A DNA stretch of 64,000 nt from Sphagnum compactum (GCA_965153455.1 OZ234493.1:20946213-21010212); one strand, 5' to 3'. Counted from the first letter of the stretch, positions 22,858 through 36,942 are shown. Notes: generated by a model not told the origin, from the letters alone. Translations and numbers: made by a program.

Positions 22858-25800
22858 TGAAGATAATAAGCCATGAAAACAATGAGTAATTAGTCCCATA
22901 CTATCCTAACAATAAAACTTTCATCACAAAAACAAAAATGTCTAATTTAAATGAAGTTCTAGCAATGAATAATTAGAATTGCCATATGGGGGATTTTTTA
23001 GAATCCTTCATATGATCATCCATGGACCATTCCAAATACAATTTCAGAAATAACTAACTCATTTTCAAGCCTAATTACTTCATTTTTTTCTTAATAATTA
23101 CTTCCATTTCCTATTAACTTTCCTAATGATTATCTCCCATCTTTCTTAATAACTACCTCCATTTTATAATTACTTCACTCTTTTTCCCTATCCACCAACA
23201 TGGACATGAAAAAAATATTAAATGTGCGTCTTTTTAATTTAAATTTAAATTAACATTGACATAAATAATGATGAGTTATTGAAAACCATAGGAAAAATAA
23301 GAAACTAATTAAATAATTGATCGTCATTGGTAGTGCTCAAATATTGATAAACATAATATATAAATTTAAAAGCAAAATATGTCAATTTTTGGTCTTATTT
23401 AATATGCTTTAAAAATACTTGAAATGCCTTGTTGATTTGGTGCATTTGTTTACATGCAATCAATTTGGAGAACCATAAAATGTTGTACTTTCCTTAAGTT
23501 GGATGCGCATGAAATGCATATGAATATATTATTTTAAATTTTTAAAAGTTGTTTGGAATTTGGTTCAACATGGTAATGTTAATGTCACCACCATGGAAAA
23601 GTTAGCATAAATATTTGTTAAAACTTGAAAGCAATTTTAAATGATGTAAGTGAAAGTGTTGAAGCTTACATTGGATATTAAATGAATAGTTCTTCTAGTA
23701 TCTAGTTCTACATTGAGTGTTTTTGCTTGACAAATTAATGAATATCTATTCTATAATAAATTTTTAAAAAACTTGTCGTATTTTATCAATCTACCACTAT
23801 GTATGGATCGATACACATAACTTTAGGAATGTTTTTTCATATCAATAAGTAATGTGCGTTTTTAGCCCAGTAATCCACTATCAAGAATAAAAATGATTAT
23901 TTCAAGATACATTGTTGGTTTTTTAAACCATGTTTATGAAAGAATTGTAACATATAATGAAAGTGAAAGAATTAACCAAACATATAATTAAAATTAACAA
24001 TACAAATACAAGTGGCTTCTAACATGCAATTATTTATAGATAATCACTTATATTTCAAAATTACTTAAATCAACTTTGAATTTTTCATTTTGTAAAGGTT
24101 GCAATTAATTAAATAAATATATTTATTTTTTCCATAGTAGACCACTACAATCAAAAGAAAAGTATCCAAGTGTTAGTCCTTGTGATATATGTAAAGTATA
24201 TTCATGCGACTATTTGAAAGGTGTTATTGCTATTAAATGACTAAAATTTGAACCAAATTGTATTTTTTAAAATTTGGTTATTCATCTCCATGGAGACTAT
24301 ATTGCATGAATACAAATGAGATCCTTATTCTTGCAATATAATGGATCCCAAAAGAATTCATCTCTTCCATTTATTATACTAGCATGGTTGCATAAATAAA
24401 TATGTTGTAAAATTTGGATCATCTCACAATTGAAGTGATTTAGGAGACATGGTGTTTATCTTGTTTGTATGTGATATATACACAAATCAACTTCACTTCA
24501 TAAAAGGTTCATTTATTATGTTTAAATTTTTTTTCATTTTCAAGAATATGCATGGAAATTTAGGGTCTTCTAGAGATGTCAATGGCGCATGTGCTTCTAT
24601 TTCTACTATACCTATCCAATTCCTTGTATATCCATTGCATGAGGAATACTAGATGGTGGAATGATTTTTTTATTAAAAAACTTCATTTTGTATAACATGA
24701 GTATTTCCCATTCTAATAATTTGCAAAGATTTCAATATTCATTACAATGAACATAATGAAATTAATTCTTTTTTATTCTTTTGTGTAAGTTATTATATTG
24801 GCAATGAATTTAATCAAACTAATAGCATTATGGGATGTGGATCATGATTGCAACCAATAACCACATGATCTAATGGTTTGATGTGATAATCGTTACAATT
24901 CAAATCATATAATTGATTAGTACAAAGACAATGCCCCAAGAATTTGGGATTTATGATCACTTTGAAAATGCCGATGGGTTCAATTTATCATTAGGCCAAA
25001 TGTGAAAGGTTATTCTTGAAGTGATAATTCATTGACTATTATTAACATTAATTTGATTTTTTCACTCATAAGTGGTAGTTCTAGATTCAATATCAATCTC
25101 AATTATAAGATTGGATCTCAATTACCATTAAGGTTCTCCAATAATTCCTTCCATTATTAACTTGTAACTAATGTACGGGTTCGTATAGGAATAATGACTC
25201 CTATAATGAAGGTGGCTCCTCTCATAATGGTGAGAACGTGCCTCATACAATGATGGTGGAACCACCATATATAGGAACTTCATCTTGTAACTATTATAAA
25301 ATGATATAAATTATACTAGGTAACCACCATTAACACTACAATTCCCTTTAGCATTTATTTTTTCAATAATGCGAAATATTTTATCTTTAAACAAATAAGG
25401 TTTGTATCAAACAATAAAAGATCATATAGGCATTCAAAATTCCCAATCAATTTCATAAATTTGATAAGGTTTTCAAGTTTTGGAATACGTTTAATGTTCA
25501 TAATGTAAGCAATCTTATCTTTTTACTTATTTGTATGTTTGATTTTTTATTCTATATCAATCAAACTATGATATATGAAGTGCCTATGTATACTAGTTTT
25601 CATTTGTTGGGTTTAAATATCGAATAATTTATTTTTATCTTTTACACCTTGTTGTATAATTTTTTCATGTAGAATATAAAGTTTCATTTCCCCCATAATG
25701 TAATTTGTGTATTTTCATCATAAAGAAGCATTAAAAAAATACAATTGATTGATATTCAATATCAAATTTGGATGATGGGTTAATTCATGCTTTCAATAAA

Positions 25801-27871
25801 TAAAAATAATCAATAAGAAAATTACTACCATTGAACCATTTTTTCCTTTTATGAAAACAAAAACAACATGGATAAAAATCATCCAATGTTTAAAACTTGC
25901 AAGGCCAATGATGTCATTAATTTCCACTTCCATATATTGCTCACTTTGCACATTTTGCATTTGATTTATTTCTAAGATTTTACTATTGTTGTTTTTTTTT
26001 CTCATTGTTATCATTTGTTTTTAGGTTATTTCCCTTGTTATTTTCATTTTTAAAAAACTTTTACTCCAAACAAGTCTATAATATTAAACAAAATTGATTT
26101 CCACAACACAAGAAAACCAGTTATTAATTGTTTTCACGGTTGATGAATCCTACGTTAGGAAACTCAAGAAATTATGAATAAATGAAACATCTTTTTAATT
26201 AAATCGTTTACGAAAATTGGAACTAGGTGTAGTCACAATCCAATGAGCCAAAAAGGGCATTAGACCATAAAGAAAGAAAATCAAAATTAGAAAAAAAAAA
26301 AATGTTTTATTACTTAAAACCATGTAAATCAAGTTGTTTTTTTTTCATTCATATGAATTTCAATTAAGGAATTCAAACCAAAAAGCCATTTGATGAAATT
26401 TTCAATTTAAGTTTTGATTTAGGACCTTTGAAAGTGAACCCCTATTGCATTAGAAGGATTTGCAAAGGATTATCAAAAGGATTCATATAATAAAAACATT
26501 TTGACGTGAAACAAATTAGAGAATAAAGACTTATTAGCCATATTGAAAAAATAAATCATACCCTAAAATATGTGGAATTCTAAAACTTTAAAAATTCAAA
26601 GATCTTTCCAAAATTGATCCAAAATTTTAGAACTTTGAAAGCCCTTTACTACATACAAATGAGGTATAACCTACATTATGCATAAAGAAAAGTTGTAGCT
26701 TATTATTAAAAAAAAACATAAAATGTAAGCAATAAAGTTTTGGTTATGTTTTGAAATTGTTATCATTTTTATAAATAGAACACTAAATTTACAAGGAATC
26801 AGGACACTTTAACGAATTCACACTTATTTGAAATGATAAAAAAACATGTCATGTACTAGGAGAACTATACACATTTATTAAAAAAATTTATATAATAAAA
26901 TTTGGTCCAAAATTCATTCGTATGAAGAACAAGTTTGGGAAAAAGGACATGTAGTCCTTTTCTAAAATAGTCACATTGGCTCATTGTATTTCATTTGCAC
27001 CCAACTTTTCAAGTTGACACAATGTCTTTGGAAGATTGTGTTTAAATTATGTTTGTAATCATATGTTCTTTAAAACTATGTTAATACAAATTTCTTAAAA
27101 TATCACTTATTTTTGGATGAAAATGAATCATGAATCAAATAACCCATATTGGTTTAATCACGCTTGACATTTTAATGGCTACTTATAACATACCAATACA
27201 ATTTAATCTTGCCAAAACCTTTATCATAATAATGTTGATTCTATAAATTGTAATGTTTTTATTCATTGAAAATATACATGACCTTATTGAAAGTGGTGTG
27301 AATAGAATTTTCTTAAGCCATCATTCATAAAAACATTCCTGACTTTCAACTTCCCCTCTCCATTTCAAGCACAAAATGAACGAAAGGAATAATTCCTAGA
27401 TGTTAAAATGCATTGATGTCTTCGAAATTCAACATACGTATATGTGCACATAAGGTTTTTGACTAAACAAGGTTTGTAACCAACATTTACGTACATTAAT
27501 GTGATTTGAAATTGTACTATTATCAAATATAGTAGCAAGATAATGCAATGTGTTTGACTTATTGTGGCACAAAATTCTTACCACATTGAATAATTTTCTA
27601 TAATTAAACTGTACCAAATGCAATTAGGTCCTCCAAAGTGGAGCCACATAGAGAATTATATCTATTCTATACATTGTTGGTTATGCGTTAATCAGTAAAA
27701 TGATGTGAATTTTGTGTATTGCAAAATTCTCAATTTAAGTTTTCACATCGTAAAGATCATAATTTAGTCAAAACAAATATAATACAATTGTAGTAATAGT
27801 TTTAAATTTAAGAGGACTTGACCTTCATGTCAAGTATAATTGTACATGAATTAATATACTTAGGGATGGAA
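22858..27871. other. AT-rich spacer, copy A of a segmental duplication
   Basis: Very AT-rich and apparently non-coding; no frame above 75 codons. From 'gataataagccatgaaaac' at 22,858 it runs nearly base for base with 43,230 onward, interrupted there by about 2 kb extra at 44.96-46.95 kb. A more diverged copy of the part 23.85-25.2 kb lies inverted at 33.35-36.35 kb, and of 27.1-27.65 kb at 37.58-38.1 kb. Nothing else was recognised. Confidence 0.7.
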
Positions 27872-30034
27872 TCAGTCATAAAAGTGAGCTTGCAACCTAG
27901 GATGTGCCACTACACACAATGACTTTGTTTTCCTTAAAGTGAGACCAAATGTTTCAGACATGTCAATGGGTTCTTGTTCCACATTTGGAATTGACCAATC
28001 AAAGCTTTGCAAGAGTCGTGCTAACATGATTTGAACAAATGTGAATGCTAATGCACGGCCTGGACATGCTCGTTTTCCAGTACCAAATGGTAAGAGTTCA
28101 AAATGTCGACCTTGCACATCAATGTCATGGTATTGCATGAAGCGATTTGGGTCAAATTGTAATGGCTTTTCCCACGTATTAGGATCTCGTCCCATTGCCC
28201 ATACGTTCACCAATATCCGAGTGTTGGGAGGTAGAATGTAACCTCGTACTTGGGAAGGTTCAATAGAACAATGAGGAATCAAAAAAGGAGCAGGAGGATG
28301 GATGCGAAAGTTTTCTTTCAATATAGCTTTCAAGTAAGGGAGATTTTGAAGATCAGATTCTTCAACCAATCGATTTGTCCCCACTATATTATCCAATTCT
28401 GCTTGGGCACATTTCATAATCTTAGGTTGTTGTAAAAGTTCTGCCATCACCCACTCCAATGTCACAGTAGATGTATCTACAAGAAAAGAACATATGTCAG
28501 TTTGGACACTAAATAATTATGAAAAATAATCATGAATTTTGTAAAAATAATAATTTCATTTTTATTTTTATTTTAAAAAATAAATAAGGAACATTTTTAA
28601 AGGAATATAATAGTGATATTGTAATTGAACGTACCAGTTCCTGCTATAAGCATGTCCTGCACATACACATCACAAATATAAACACAATTGTTATGAACAT
28701 TTTGGTGTACAATAAAATATTTTTAAATAAATAAAAGTCATAAAACTAAATTTGCAAATTCTTCTAAACATAAATAGTCCACTATTATAAAAATAACCGT
28801 GACCTTCACCATTGCCATGTTCCACTCACCATGATAACACCTTGAATTGCATCATCAGTTAAATGTCCAATACCATCTTCTTGAGGCATAGTGAAAAGAA
28901 CATCCACGAAATCTTTAGGCACATCCTCAATATTTGAATTTGGAGTAGATGGTGTTGTTCTATGTTCATCCATTATTTTTGTAACAAAGTTTGACATTTG
29001 GTTCCGTAATGCTTGCAAAGAGGTGTCAATCCCTTGAAGCTTAGTCACCCACCTCAAGTAAGGGATGTAGTCACTAATAATGAAAGCACCAGACCAATAT
29101 TGAATTGCATCAATTGTTTCCTTGAACCATTGTGTATTTTGATTGTCACTCCCAATTCCGCAATACCTGTTCACCCAAGAAGATGGATACTTAAACATTG
29201 AAATACATGTGGGCAAAAAAACTAAGATGTATTTGAACTTGTAATTTATCACAATGTTGAGCTTGCCCTTTGAAAATTTGTACATTGAAAAACATTACGT
29301 CCTAAGATAGCTTAGAAACTAAATCACATAATTTGGTGATTATTTGAATCCAATCACATGTGCTTATAACTTATGCCAATATATATGTTTATTGAACATC
29401 TTCTATTGATACGGTTTCAAGTAAATCACCTTTTCCTGAACAACATTTGGGTCATATGGTTTGTGGAGATTGATGATAATTTGAGGGTGAGATCCACCAC
29501 TTTGCCCTCATTGGCTTCCTTGTAGATGTCTGTGATTGTCTCCCGAATCTCCTTTGTTCTCATAGGTTGGAACGATTGTATCCTTTTGAACGTGAAAAGC
29601 TCATTCGTGCATATCTTTTTGATGTGCCGCAAAGCAGGGCCAGACATCACTCCCATGCTAAAATTTTTGTGCAAAATTTTGAATGCAACTGAAGATGGAC
29701 GATATTGAAACACATGATCTTGGGTTTTCAAAAACTCCTCAGCCATTGTAGGAGAAGATACCACCACAGTGTCGATGGAACCAAGTTGAAGGTGCATAAG
29801 AGGTCCATAACTTTCAGCCCAACGTGTTAATGTTAGGTGTGGATGCTTTCCCAACATCAACAAATTGCCCATGATAGGCCATGGCCATGGACCTGGAGGT
29901 AAGCGACGAAATTTCCTAGAAAACCTTGTATGCAAAGTTGCAACCAAGAATATGGAAAACACAATTACAATAAATAGCCCCACATTTTTTCCCAGTGTTT
30001 CTTGGTGCACAATTTGAAACCTTGACTTGTCCAT
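27872..30034 (-). CDS. Cytochrome P450 monooxygenase, CYP71 clan, copy A
   Basis: Four exons on the minus strand: 30,034-29,430, 29,166-28,830, 28,656-28,635 and 28,476-27,872, all GT/AG, giving 522 residues, normal for a microsomal plant P450. Features: N-terminal membrane anchor about 18-34, proline hinge LPPGPWPWP (45-53), I-helix AGTDTST (319-325), K-helix E376-N-F-R379, PxRF as PNRF (431-434) and the heme loop FGTGKRACPG (452-461) with Cys459 as iron ligand. All essential residues are present. It should sit on the ER face, take electrons from P450 reductase and hydroxylate a small molecule; the substrate cannot be inferred. The start is set at the Met of MDKSRF because the pseudogene starts there too; an in-frame ATG three codons upstream (30,043) is possible. 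The 22-nt third exon is unusual. It has a 98% identical sister at 50.2-52.4 kb. Confidence 0.95.
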
Positions 30035-30043
30035 CTTGCTCAT

Positions 30044-30400
30044 GTCAAACCTTCACAACCTTCTACAAGATGTACTTTGAAATTTTGCTTAGAAGGAATA
30101 CAAATTACACTTGAAAAACAAGATAAGATTTCAACCCGAGGGGTTTTCTTTTTCAATGTGTGTTCGAAGTGGATTGACATTTACACAATACACATGTAAG
30201 CCATGCAAGAGATTGAGTATTCCAAGATAACCATTTTTAGAAATTGGGAATAACTTCATAAGATTTTTGATGGGCTTTCAAAGGCGTTGCATATTGATAT
30301 TGAATAAAAATGTGGGCATTTTTAGTCACATATGATTATTTGTATCTATTGCACATTATTGAAATATATGTGCCATGTTGTCTACTTATGACATATTGCA
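30044..30400 (-). promoter_or_regulatory. Proximal upstream region of P450 copy A
   Basis: About 100 bp upstream of the start (30,060-30,160) is conserved with the same position before the pseudogene (19,085-19,200): 'aagaaaacccc-ttgggttgaaatc' and 'tacatcttgtagaaggtt' (minus-strand sense). The pseudogene has a TATA-like 'cctatattatt' there; the intact gene has 'atcttatcttg' instead, so a TATA box is uncertain. Identical in copy B (52,407-52,760). Confidence 0.35.
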
Positions 30401-30404
30401 AGCT

Positions 30405-30964
30405 TGAAAATGTAAATGATGTTATCATCACTTCTTGCATTGCCATACATGGTGTAAAACAAAAGAAGAATCCTAGATACACATCAAAATTCTCAAACCA
30501 TATTTTTCAAAGTTGTTCAACTACGTTCAACCCACACAAAAAGTAAAAGACTTTATGCTTACATTATGTACTCAAAACCAAAACTTATGAACGTATGCAT
30601 CTTCAATATTATTATTTTTTCCATTTCAAATACATAATTATACATTGAGGCATATCAAAAGATGATAATGAATGGGAAACATGTTTTAGCTAGAGATGCA
30701 CCATATTTCAAATGCCCCAAAAATCACAAAATGTTTTTAAACCATTGAATCATTTTGCTATTGACAATGAGAAGCAACCTTTTTCATTATGGGACCACCA
30801 TCAAGACAATAATATTGGTGAAAACAACATTCATTTTATGCATTTAATAAATATTGGTCATGCTCTTCCACATTAGTTTTTATATGGAAATATTGTTCCT
30901 TGTATCCATTTATATTATAATATATAAAATAGAGGGAAAAAAAACTTTTCAAGGTGCTAGAAAC
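30405..30964 (+). other. Orphan P450 5' flank (plus-strand unit that lost its gene)
   Basis: Matches 17,905-18,465, the distal 5' flank of the plus-strand pseudogene, but here the gene body is missing; after two hairpins the sequence jumps at about 31,480 into the last bases of a P450 exon 4. The open frame 30,310-30,546 is carried along and is not considered a gene. Confidence 0.65.
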
Positions 30965-31478
30965 ATAAGTAGAAAAACTATCTTTTGTGACTTGTCTTAT
31001 GCAATTACATGTGTCGCATGCAACTAAAAGATAGTTTCATGTGACGTTTTTTAGTTGCATATGACACATTTAGTTGCATAAGACAAGTTGCAAAAGTTTT
31101 TTTTTCTACTCTATAAATCAATATTTAAACATATATATTTCTATATATAGAACAAAGTGATGGTACATTTTTGGCCACATGTGCATTAGGGGACCACCAT
31201 CAAGACAATAATATCGGTAAAAACAACATTCATTTTATGCATTTAATAAATATTGGTCATGCTCCATTGTTCCAAAAAAAAATTATACAAAAATATTGTT
31301 CTTTGTTCCCATTTATATTATATTATATAAAATAGAAAAATAAAAAACTTGTTAGTGTGCTAGAAACACAAATAGAGAAACTATCTTTTGTGACTTGTCT
31401 TATGCAATTACATGTGTCGCATGCAACTAAAAGATAGTTGCATGTGACATTTTTTAGTTGCATAAGAGAAGTTGCAAA
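30965..31478. repeat. Two copies of the hairpin (MITE-like) repeat
   Basis: Copies at about 30,970-31,110 and 31,378-31,470, same arms as at 18.5 kb. The second is shorter in the loop. They directly border the gene-loss junction. Confidence 0.75.
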
Positions 31479-32084
31479 GGACAAGTTGCAAGCTCACTTT
31501 TACAATTGATTCTATCCCCAAGTATATAAGTTCATGTGTAACTATAGTTGACATGAAGATCAAGTCATCTGAAAATTTAAAATTTACTAGAGTTGTGTTA
31601 CATTTGTTTTGAGTAAATGATGATTTCTACTATGTGAAAGTTAAATAAAGGATTTTGAAAGACACAAATTTGCAACATTCTAACAATTATCACCTAATCA
31701 ATAGTGGATAGCATAGCTCTAGTTTTCTATGTTACTCCACTTTGGAGGATTAGATCGCGTTTCATAGATATCAATTATAGCAAATCATGAAATTTGGTTA
31801 TAACTACATGCCCATATATACGAGTCAAACACATTGCTAGATTCAATAGTAGTGTAATTTCAAATCACATTTTTGCACAGAAATGTTGGTTGTACAAACT
31901 ATAAACCCCCAAAAATTGTGGGTTGGTTTTATAAATGTTAAATCTACCATTGCAGTGTGCAAAGGATTAGTGTGTTAATAGTTGTGGTAAGTTGTACAAC
32001 ATGTGTGTGTGTTGATTTCTTCTTTGTTGAATAAACACATCTTTGAAGTACAATTTAGATGGGTGTAATCTAGTGGTGATCCCA
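31479..32084 (+). pseudogene. Emptied P450 unit: terminal exon bases plus 3' flank
   Basis: The sequence 'gttgcaagctcac' (31,485-31,497) is the last coding stretch of P450 exon 4, followed by the 3' flank as after the pseudogene (21,330-21,950). Everything from the proximal promoter to the end of exon 4, about 2.3 kb, is absent. The junction lies at the shared word 'gttgcaa' present both in the hairpin arm and near the P450 stop codon. Confidence 0.75.
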
Positions 32085-33300
32085 ATTGTCCTTTGTTACA
32101 TACGTCCAAGTACATCTACAAAACAACTAGAAGGATAAGAAACTTTGGTTATCCCTTATCAAGAAATTTCCTCAATTGAATATATTCATTTCCTTTCATA
32201 AACATCTATAAGAAAAGGTAGAAGGATAAGAGGATTCGGTTCCCTTCTATCCGATTCATTCTTCAAAATCCTTTTTCTATTTGCTAAATATTCCCAAGTA
32301 CATCACAAAAAAGGTAGAAGGCTAAGAAAAATTGATTCCCTGGTACCCCATTTGTTCTTCAAAATCTTTTCCTTTGCTAAATATTCCCAAGTACGTCTAC
32401 AAAAGAGCCAAAAGGCTACGAAATTTGATTCTCCCTTACCCCATTTGTTCTTGAAAATCTTTCTTTTTTCAAAATATTCCCAAGTACATCTACAAAGGAA
32501 CTATATGGCTAAGAAAATCTTATTCCCCCTTACCCCATTTGTTCTTCAAAATATCCTTTGTTAAACATTTCCAAGTACATCTACAAAAGAGTTAGAAAGC
32601 TAAGAAAATTTGATTCCCCCTTACTCAACTTAGCCCTCATTAAGTATATATTTTCCCTCACTAAATATTCCCAAGTAGATTTATAAAAGAGTTCAAAGGC
32701 TAAGAAAATTTGATTCCCCCTTACCCCATTTGTTCTTAAAAATATCCTTTGCTAAACATTCCCAAGTACGTCTGCAAAAGAGTTAGAAAGCTAAGAAAAC
32801 TCAATCTCCCCTTACTCAATTTATTTTTCAAAATATTTTCCTTTGCTAAACATTCCCAAGTAAGTCTACAAAAGAGCTAGAAGGTTAAGAAAATTTGATT
32901 CACCCTTATTCATTTTTTTCTTCAAAATCTTTTACTTCGTTAAATATTCTTGAGTTCATCTACACAAGAGCTAGAATGCTGAAATTTTTTGATTCCCCTT
33001 ACTCAATTTTTTCTTGAAAATCTTTTCCTTCTTCAAATATTCCCAACTACATCTACAAAAGAGCTAGAAGCTTGATTTTTTTTTATTCCCCCATACTCAA
33101 TTTGTTGTTCAAAATCTTTTCCTTTCCCAAATATTCCCAACTACATCTACAAAAGAGCTAGAAGGCTAAGAAAATTTGACCCCCCCTTATTCAATTTGTT
33201 CTTCAAAGTCGTTTCCTTTCCCAAGTACATCTAGAAAAAAACTAGAAGGAGAATAAACTCGGTTCCCTTTTAACTAATTATTTCTTCAAATACTTTTCGT
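32085..33300. repeat. Tandem array, units of about 90-95 bp, second locus
   Basis: About twelve diverged units of the same repeat as 21.96-22.86 kb, again directly downstream of a P450 3' flank. Unit length and order differ from the first locus, so units were gained or lost after the duplication. Confidence 0.85.
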
Positions 33301-33344
33301 TATGAAGTGGTCATCCCATGTGCTGAGGATATCATTATGTTTAG

Positions 33345-36300
33345 TTTAAGAATTATATAAAATTTCAAACACTTGCACAGACATAAACTTGTGCATGTTA
33401 TTATTCCTAAACTAAGCTATATGTTAGTTACAAGTTAATAGTGGAAGGAAGTATTGGAGAATCATAATGGTTTGATCGAGGTTCAATCTTATAATTGCTA
33501 ATGGATATTCAATCTAGTTACCACTTGTGAACTTAAAAATTAAAAATAATTTCAAGAGTAATCCATAATAGTCAATGCATTATTAGCCTAATGATGAATT
33601 TTCAAAGTGATCGTAAATCACAAATATGAGGCATTGTTTCTGTAGTAATCGATATGTGATTTAATTGTATTAATTATCATATCAAACCATTCAATCATGT
33701 GGTTATCATAGTTGCATTATTCATGATCCACGTTTCATAATGCTATTAGTTTGATGAAATTCATTGCCAATATAATGATTTACACTCAAAAACAAAATTT
33801 ATTTTCATAAAGTTCATTATGTTCACTATAGTGAAGATTGAAATCTTGGAAATTATTCCAAAGGAAATAAAATTATTATTTCCTCTTTTACAAAATGACA
33901 TTTCCATTTTTAAAAATCATTTCAGCATAACATGTTTCATACAATGATTATAGAATTAATGAATTGGATAGGCATAGAAACACAAGCACATGAATTAACA
34001 ATACATAAATGAAAATTCCAACATATGGATGGAAGAATTTCCAAATTATGTCAATATTCATTCATCCCCTAAAAGGAAATAAGTTATTCCATAACCATTG
34101 ACCTTCATAAAATTAATATAATATATAATATTGCACCACAATAGATAATGATGATGTAATGTACAAAACGATGCATGAAGTTTCATTGACCAATTCATTT
34201 GTGTATTACAATAACATTGGTATATGTAAACATATTATTGATGTTTTTGATTGAAGCTCTTTTTAATCAAGTTACAACAAACATCTTCAATTAGGTCTAA
34301 AGATAAAACCTTGTTTATGCCATATGAAGTATAAAGAAATTCAATATGTAGATGGAACATTTCCATACATAAATATTTAAGTCAGCCCTTTCTTAATTAT
34401 AAACATTTGCTATTTTTCAGTTTAGAATCATTAAACAATTTATGAGATTTGGATGAAATTTCTTTCATGACTAAAAGAGTATTGAAGTTAACAATCTTTC
34501 TCTTCAAATTTAATTTTAAAATTAGGTGTAGTCCTCTACAAATCTTGATGTCATATCAACAAAGTTCTCATTGAATCTTGACACAAGAGATTTTTTTGAG
34601 TTTCAAAAAAATTGTTATTGTATGTGATTAAGTATAATAATGAGTTATTGATAGTCCAATATTATACTTTTGGTTGATATATAGAACATTAATTGAAGCA
34701 TGTTATGCATCAAAATGATGAATCTAATTCATTTTTGGCTCACCACATAATCATTATTCAACATTGATGCCATTTTAACATCAAATGCCATTGACATTAT
34801 TAGAAGACCTTAAATTTTCATACAAGTGTATAATATTTTGAGAATGGAAAAAAATTGAAACATAATAAAATAGCCTTTAGGAAGTGAAGGTGATTTGTGT
34901 ATATATCACATCCAAATGAAATAAACATAATGTGTCTTAAATCACTTCAATTGTGAGATGATCCAAATTTTGCAACATATTTGCCATTTGCATTCATAAA
35001 AACATGTTTCAAAAATAAAATCAAACTTTGTGTTAGTATCTATACAACCCATGGTGTTGTGATAAATGGAAGAGATGAATTCTTTTAGCAGCAAACTTTT
35101 CCTTGGATGTTACCACTAGGAACCCCCTTGCCAAAATCACAAAAAAATTTCATCCACTTATACATTGGTTTATTTGATTGGACTAGGTGGGCTATGTTTT
35201 CCCCACCTATGTATAAACTCATGAAAAAAAAAAAAAACACCCAAGAATGTATAATATGCATCAACAATTTGATTCCTAAACCATTTTCAACCCATTCTTG
35301 ACCCAATTCTTGATTTCTTTTCTTTTAAGTGTCTTACATTTACACATTAGATTTTATTTATTTATATTTAGTATATGCATTGAGGAATTATCCAAAATAG
35401 TGATTAAAATAACCAAAAGATGAAAATAGCTATCATTTGTGTGTTTTACATTAATGGCCCTTTAGGACCACAATTGTGATTTCAAAAATTCATAACTAAA
35501 TGAAAGTTAATTTAATTAATTATCTATAAAAGACATCAAATAGGTTGGCATTGTAAGTATTCATTAAAGTTAACATCCCAAAAAATAGATTCCTTTTGTG
35601 TTCTTGATAAAAAAAAATCCCTCATGTGACATTCTTGAAACTTTTTCCTTATGCATTTGTTTTCCACATCAAAACCAATTTTTTTTGTAAATCTAAGTAG
35701 AGTTTTGAATTGTACATGACTTGGGTAACCTTTTGATAAATAATTTGGAATGAAAAGCTTTCTTTATGTGAATCCTATGTTATGAAGTTGGACATGTCTC
35801 AAAAATTTGGGGTGTGATGTTCCTAATGGTACTGCCCAAAGATAAGTTTGCCCTAGGGATCCATTAGATTGCATGAATAGGGATCTTGTTTATGTATACT
35901 TTCAATACAATCTCCATGTATACCAAAAGTCAAAATTTAGGAACATACAAATTGGTTCAAATTCTAGTCATTTAATAATAATAACACCATCCAAATATAA
36001 CACCATGATGAACAATTGACTACTTTTCTTTGGATCCTATTGGTGTATTATGGAAACAAATTATATGTATATAATTATTTACAAGTTGCATCCTTTACAA
36101 AATGAAAATTTTAAAAATTGATTTAAATCATGTTGGAATAAAAATCATTATCTACAATTAATTATGTTCAAATCCATTGGCTCCTGTATTGTCAATTTCT
36201 AAAAATACCCATTTAATTATGTGTTTGGTTAATTTTTTTGAGTTCATTATACATTACAACTTTTAGAAACATGGTCTCAAGAACTAACAATGTATTTCAA

Positions 36301-36345
36301 AGTAATCATTTCTATTATTGATGGTGAATTAATGTGCAAAGTGGA
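33345..36345 (-). repeat. Inverted, diverged copy of the spacer at 23.85-25.2 kb
   Basis: Read as reverse complement, several anchors match in order: 33,430-33,530 with 25,085-25,175; 34,920-34,980 with 24,395-24,480; 35,880-36,010 with 24,175-24,310; 36,200-36,340 with 23,855-23,985. Between them, 34,150-34,600 matches 45,740-46,070 (also inverted), a segment missing from 22.9-27.9 kb. Clearly older than the 22.9/43.2 kb pair. Non-coding. Confidence 0.7.
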
Positions 36346-36942
36346 AAATTGAAATTCGTTGTCGAATCCATTGTGCAATGGTTACATTATCTAAAATGTG
36401 TTTAATATAACTAATTACAATCCTGAAGAATGTTCTTGGTACTTTGAATCCAATTTTGTTTTTCAGATTTATTCAAATTCATAATGATATATATTGAAAC
36501 CGTCGTTTTATAAGTATGTCACACATTATGAGTGATGGGTGATGACCATTGACTACACATGTTGAATTTATTTTGCAATAACCTTCAAGAGATTGTGCCA
36601 GAATTTGTTGATAATTTATCGTACACAATAATATGATATTGTTATATACAAAATCAAATACAAAATTGGAGTCCTATATATTCCAATTTGTTTAATAATA
36701 GGTGAAAAACTCTTAATTATCTGAATTATTCTACCATTATCAACTTAAGTCAAATTGGTTTGCCAAAATGCAAACTTTCCTTATGAAGATTGGTTTGTTC
36801 AAATGTTGGTTTTTTGTGCTAGTCAACAAGTAGGCTTGGCAATGATTTTGACTTGTTAATTACTTGGTGTTCTTCTCTTGATTTTCCTCTCTATTCATAT
36901 GGTATATACTTTTAGTAATTCCATTACTTGACATTATCCTAA

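Noticed and set aside
28041-28435. Plus-strand open frames opposite P450 exon 4 (and 50,404-50,798)
   Set aside because: They are antisense shadows of the highly conserved coding exon; no domain of their own.
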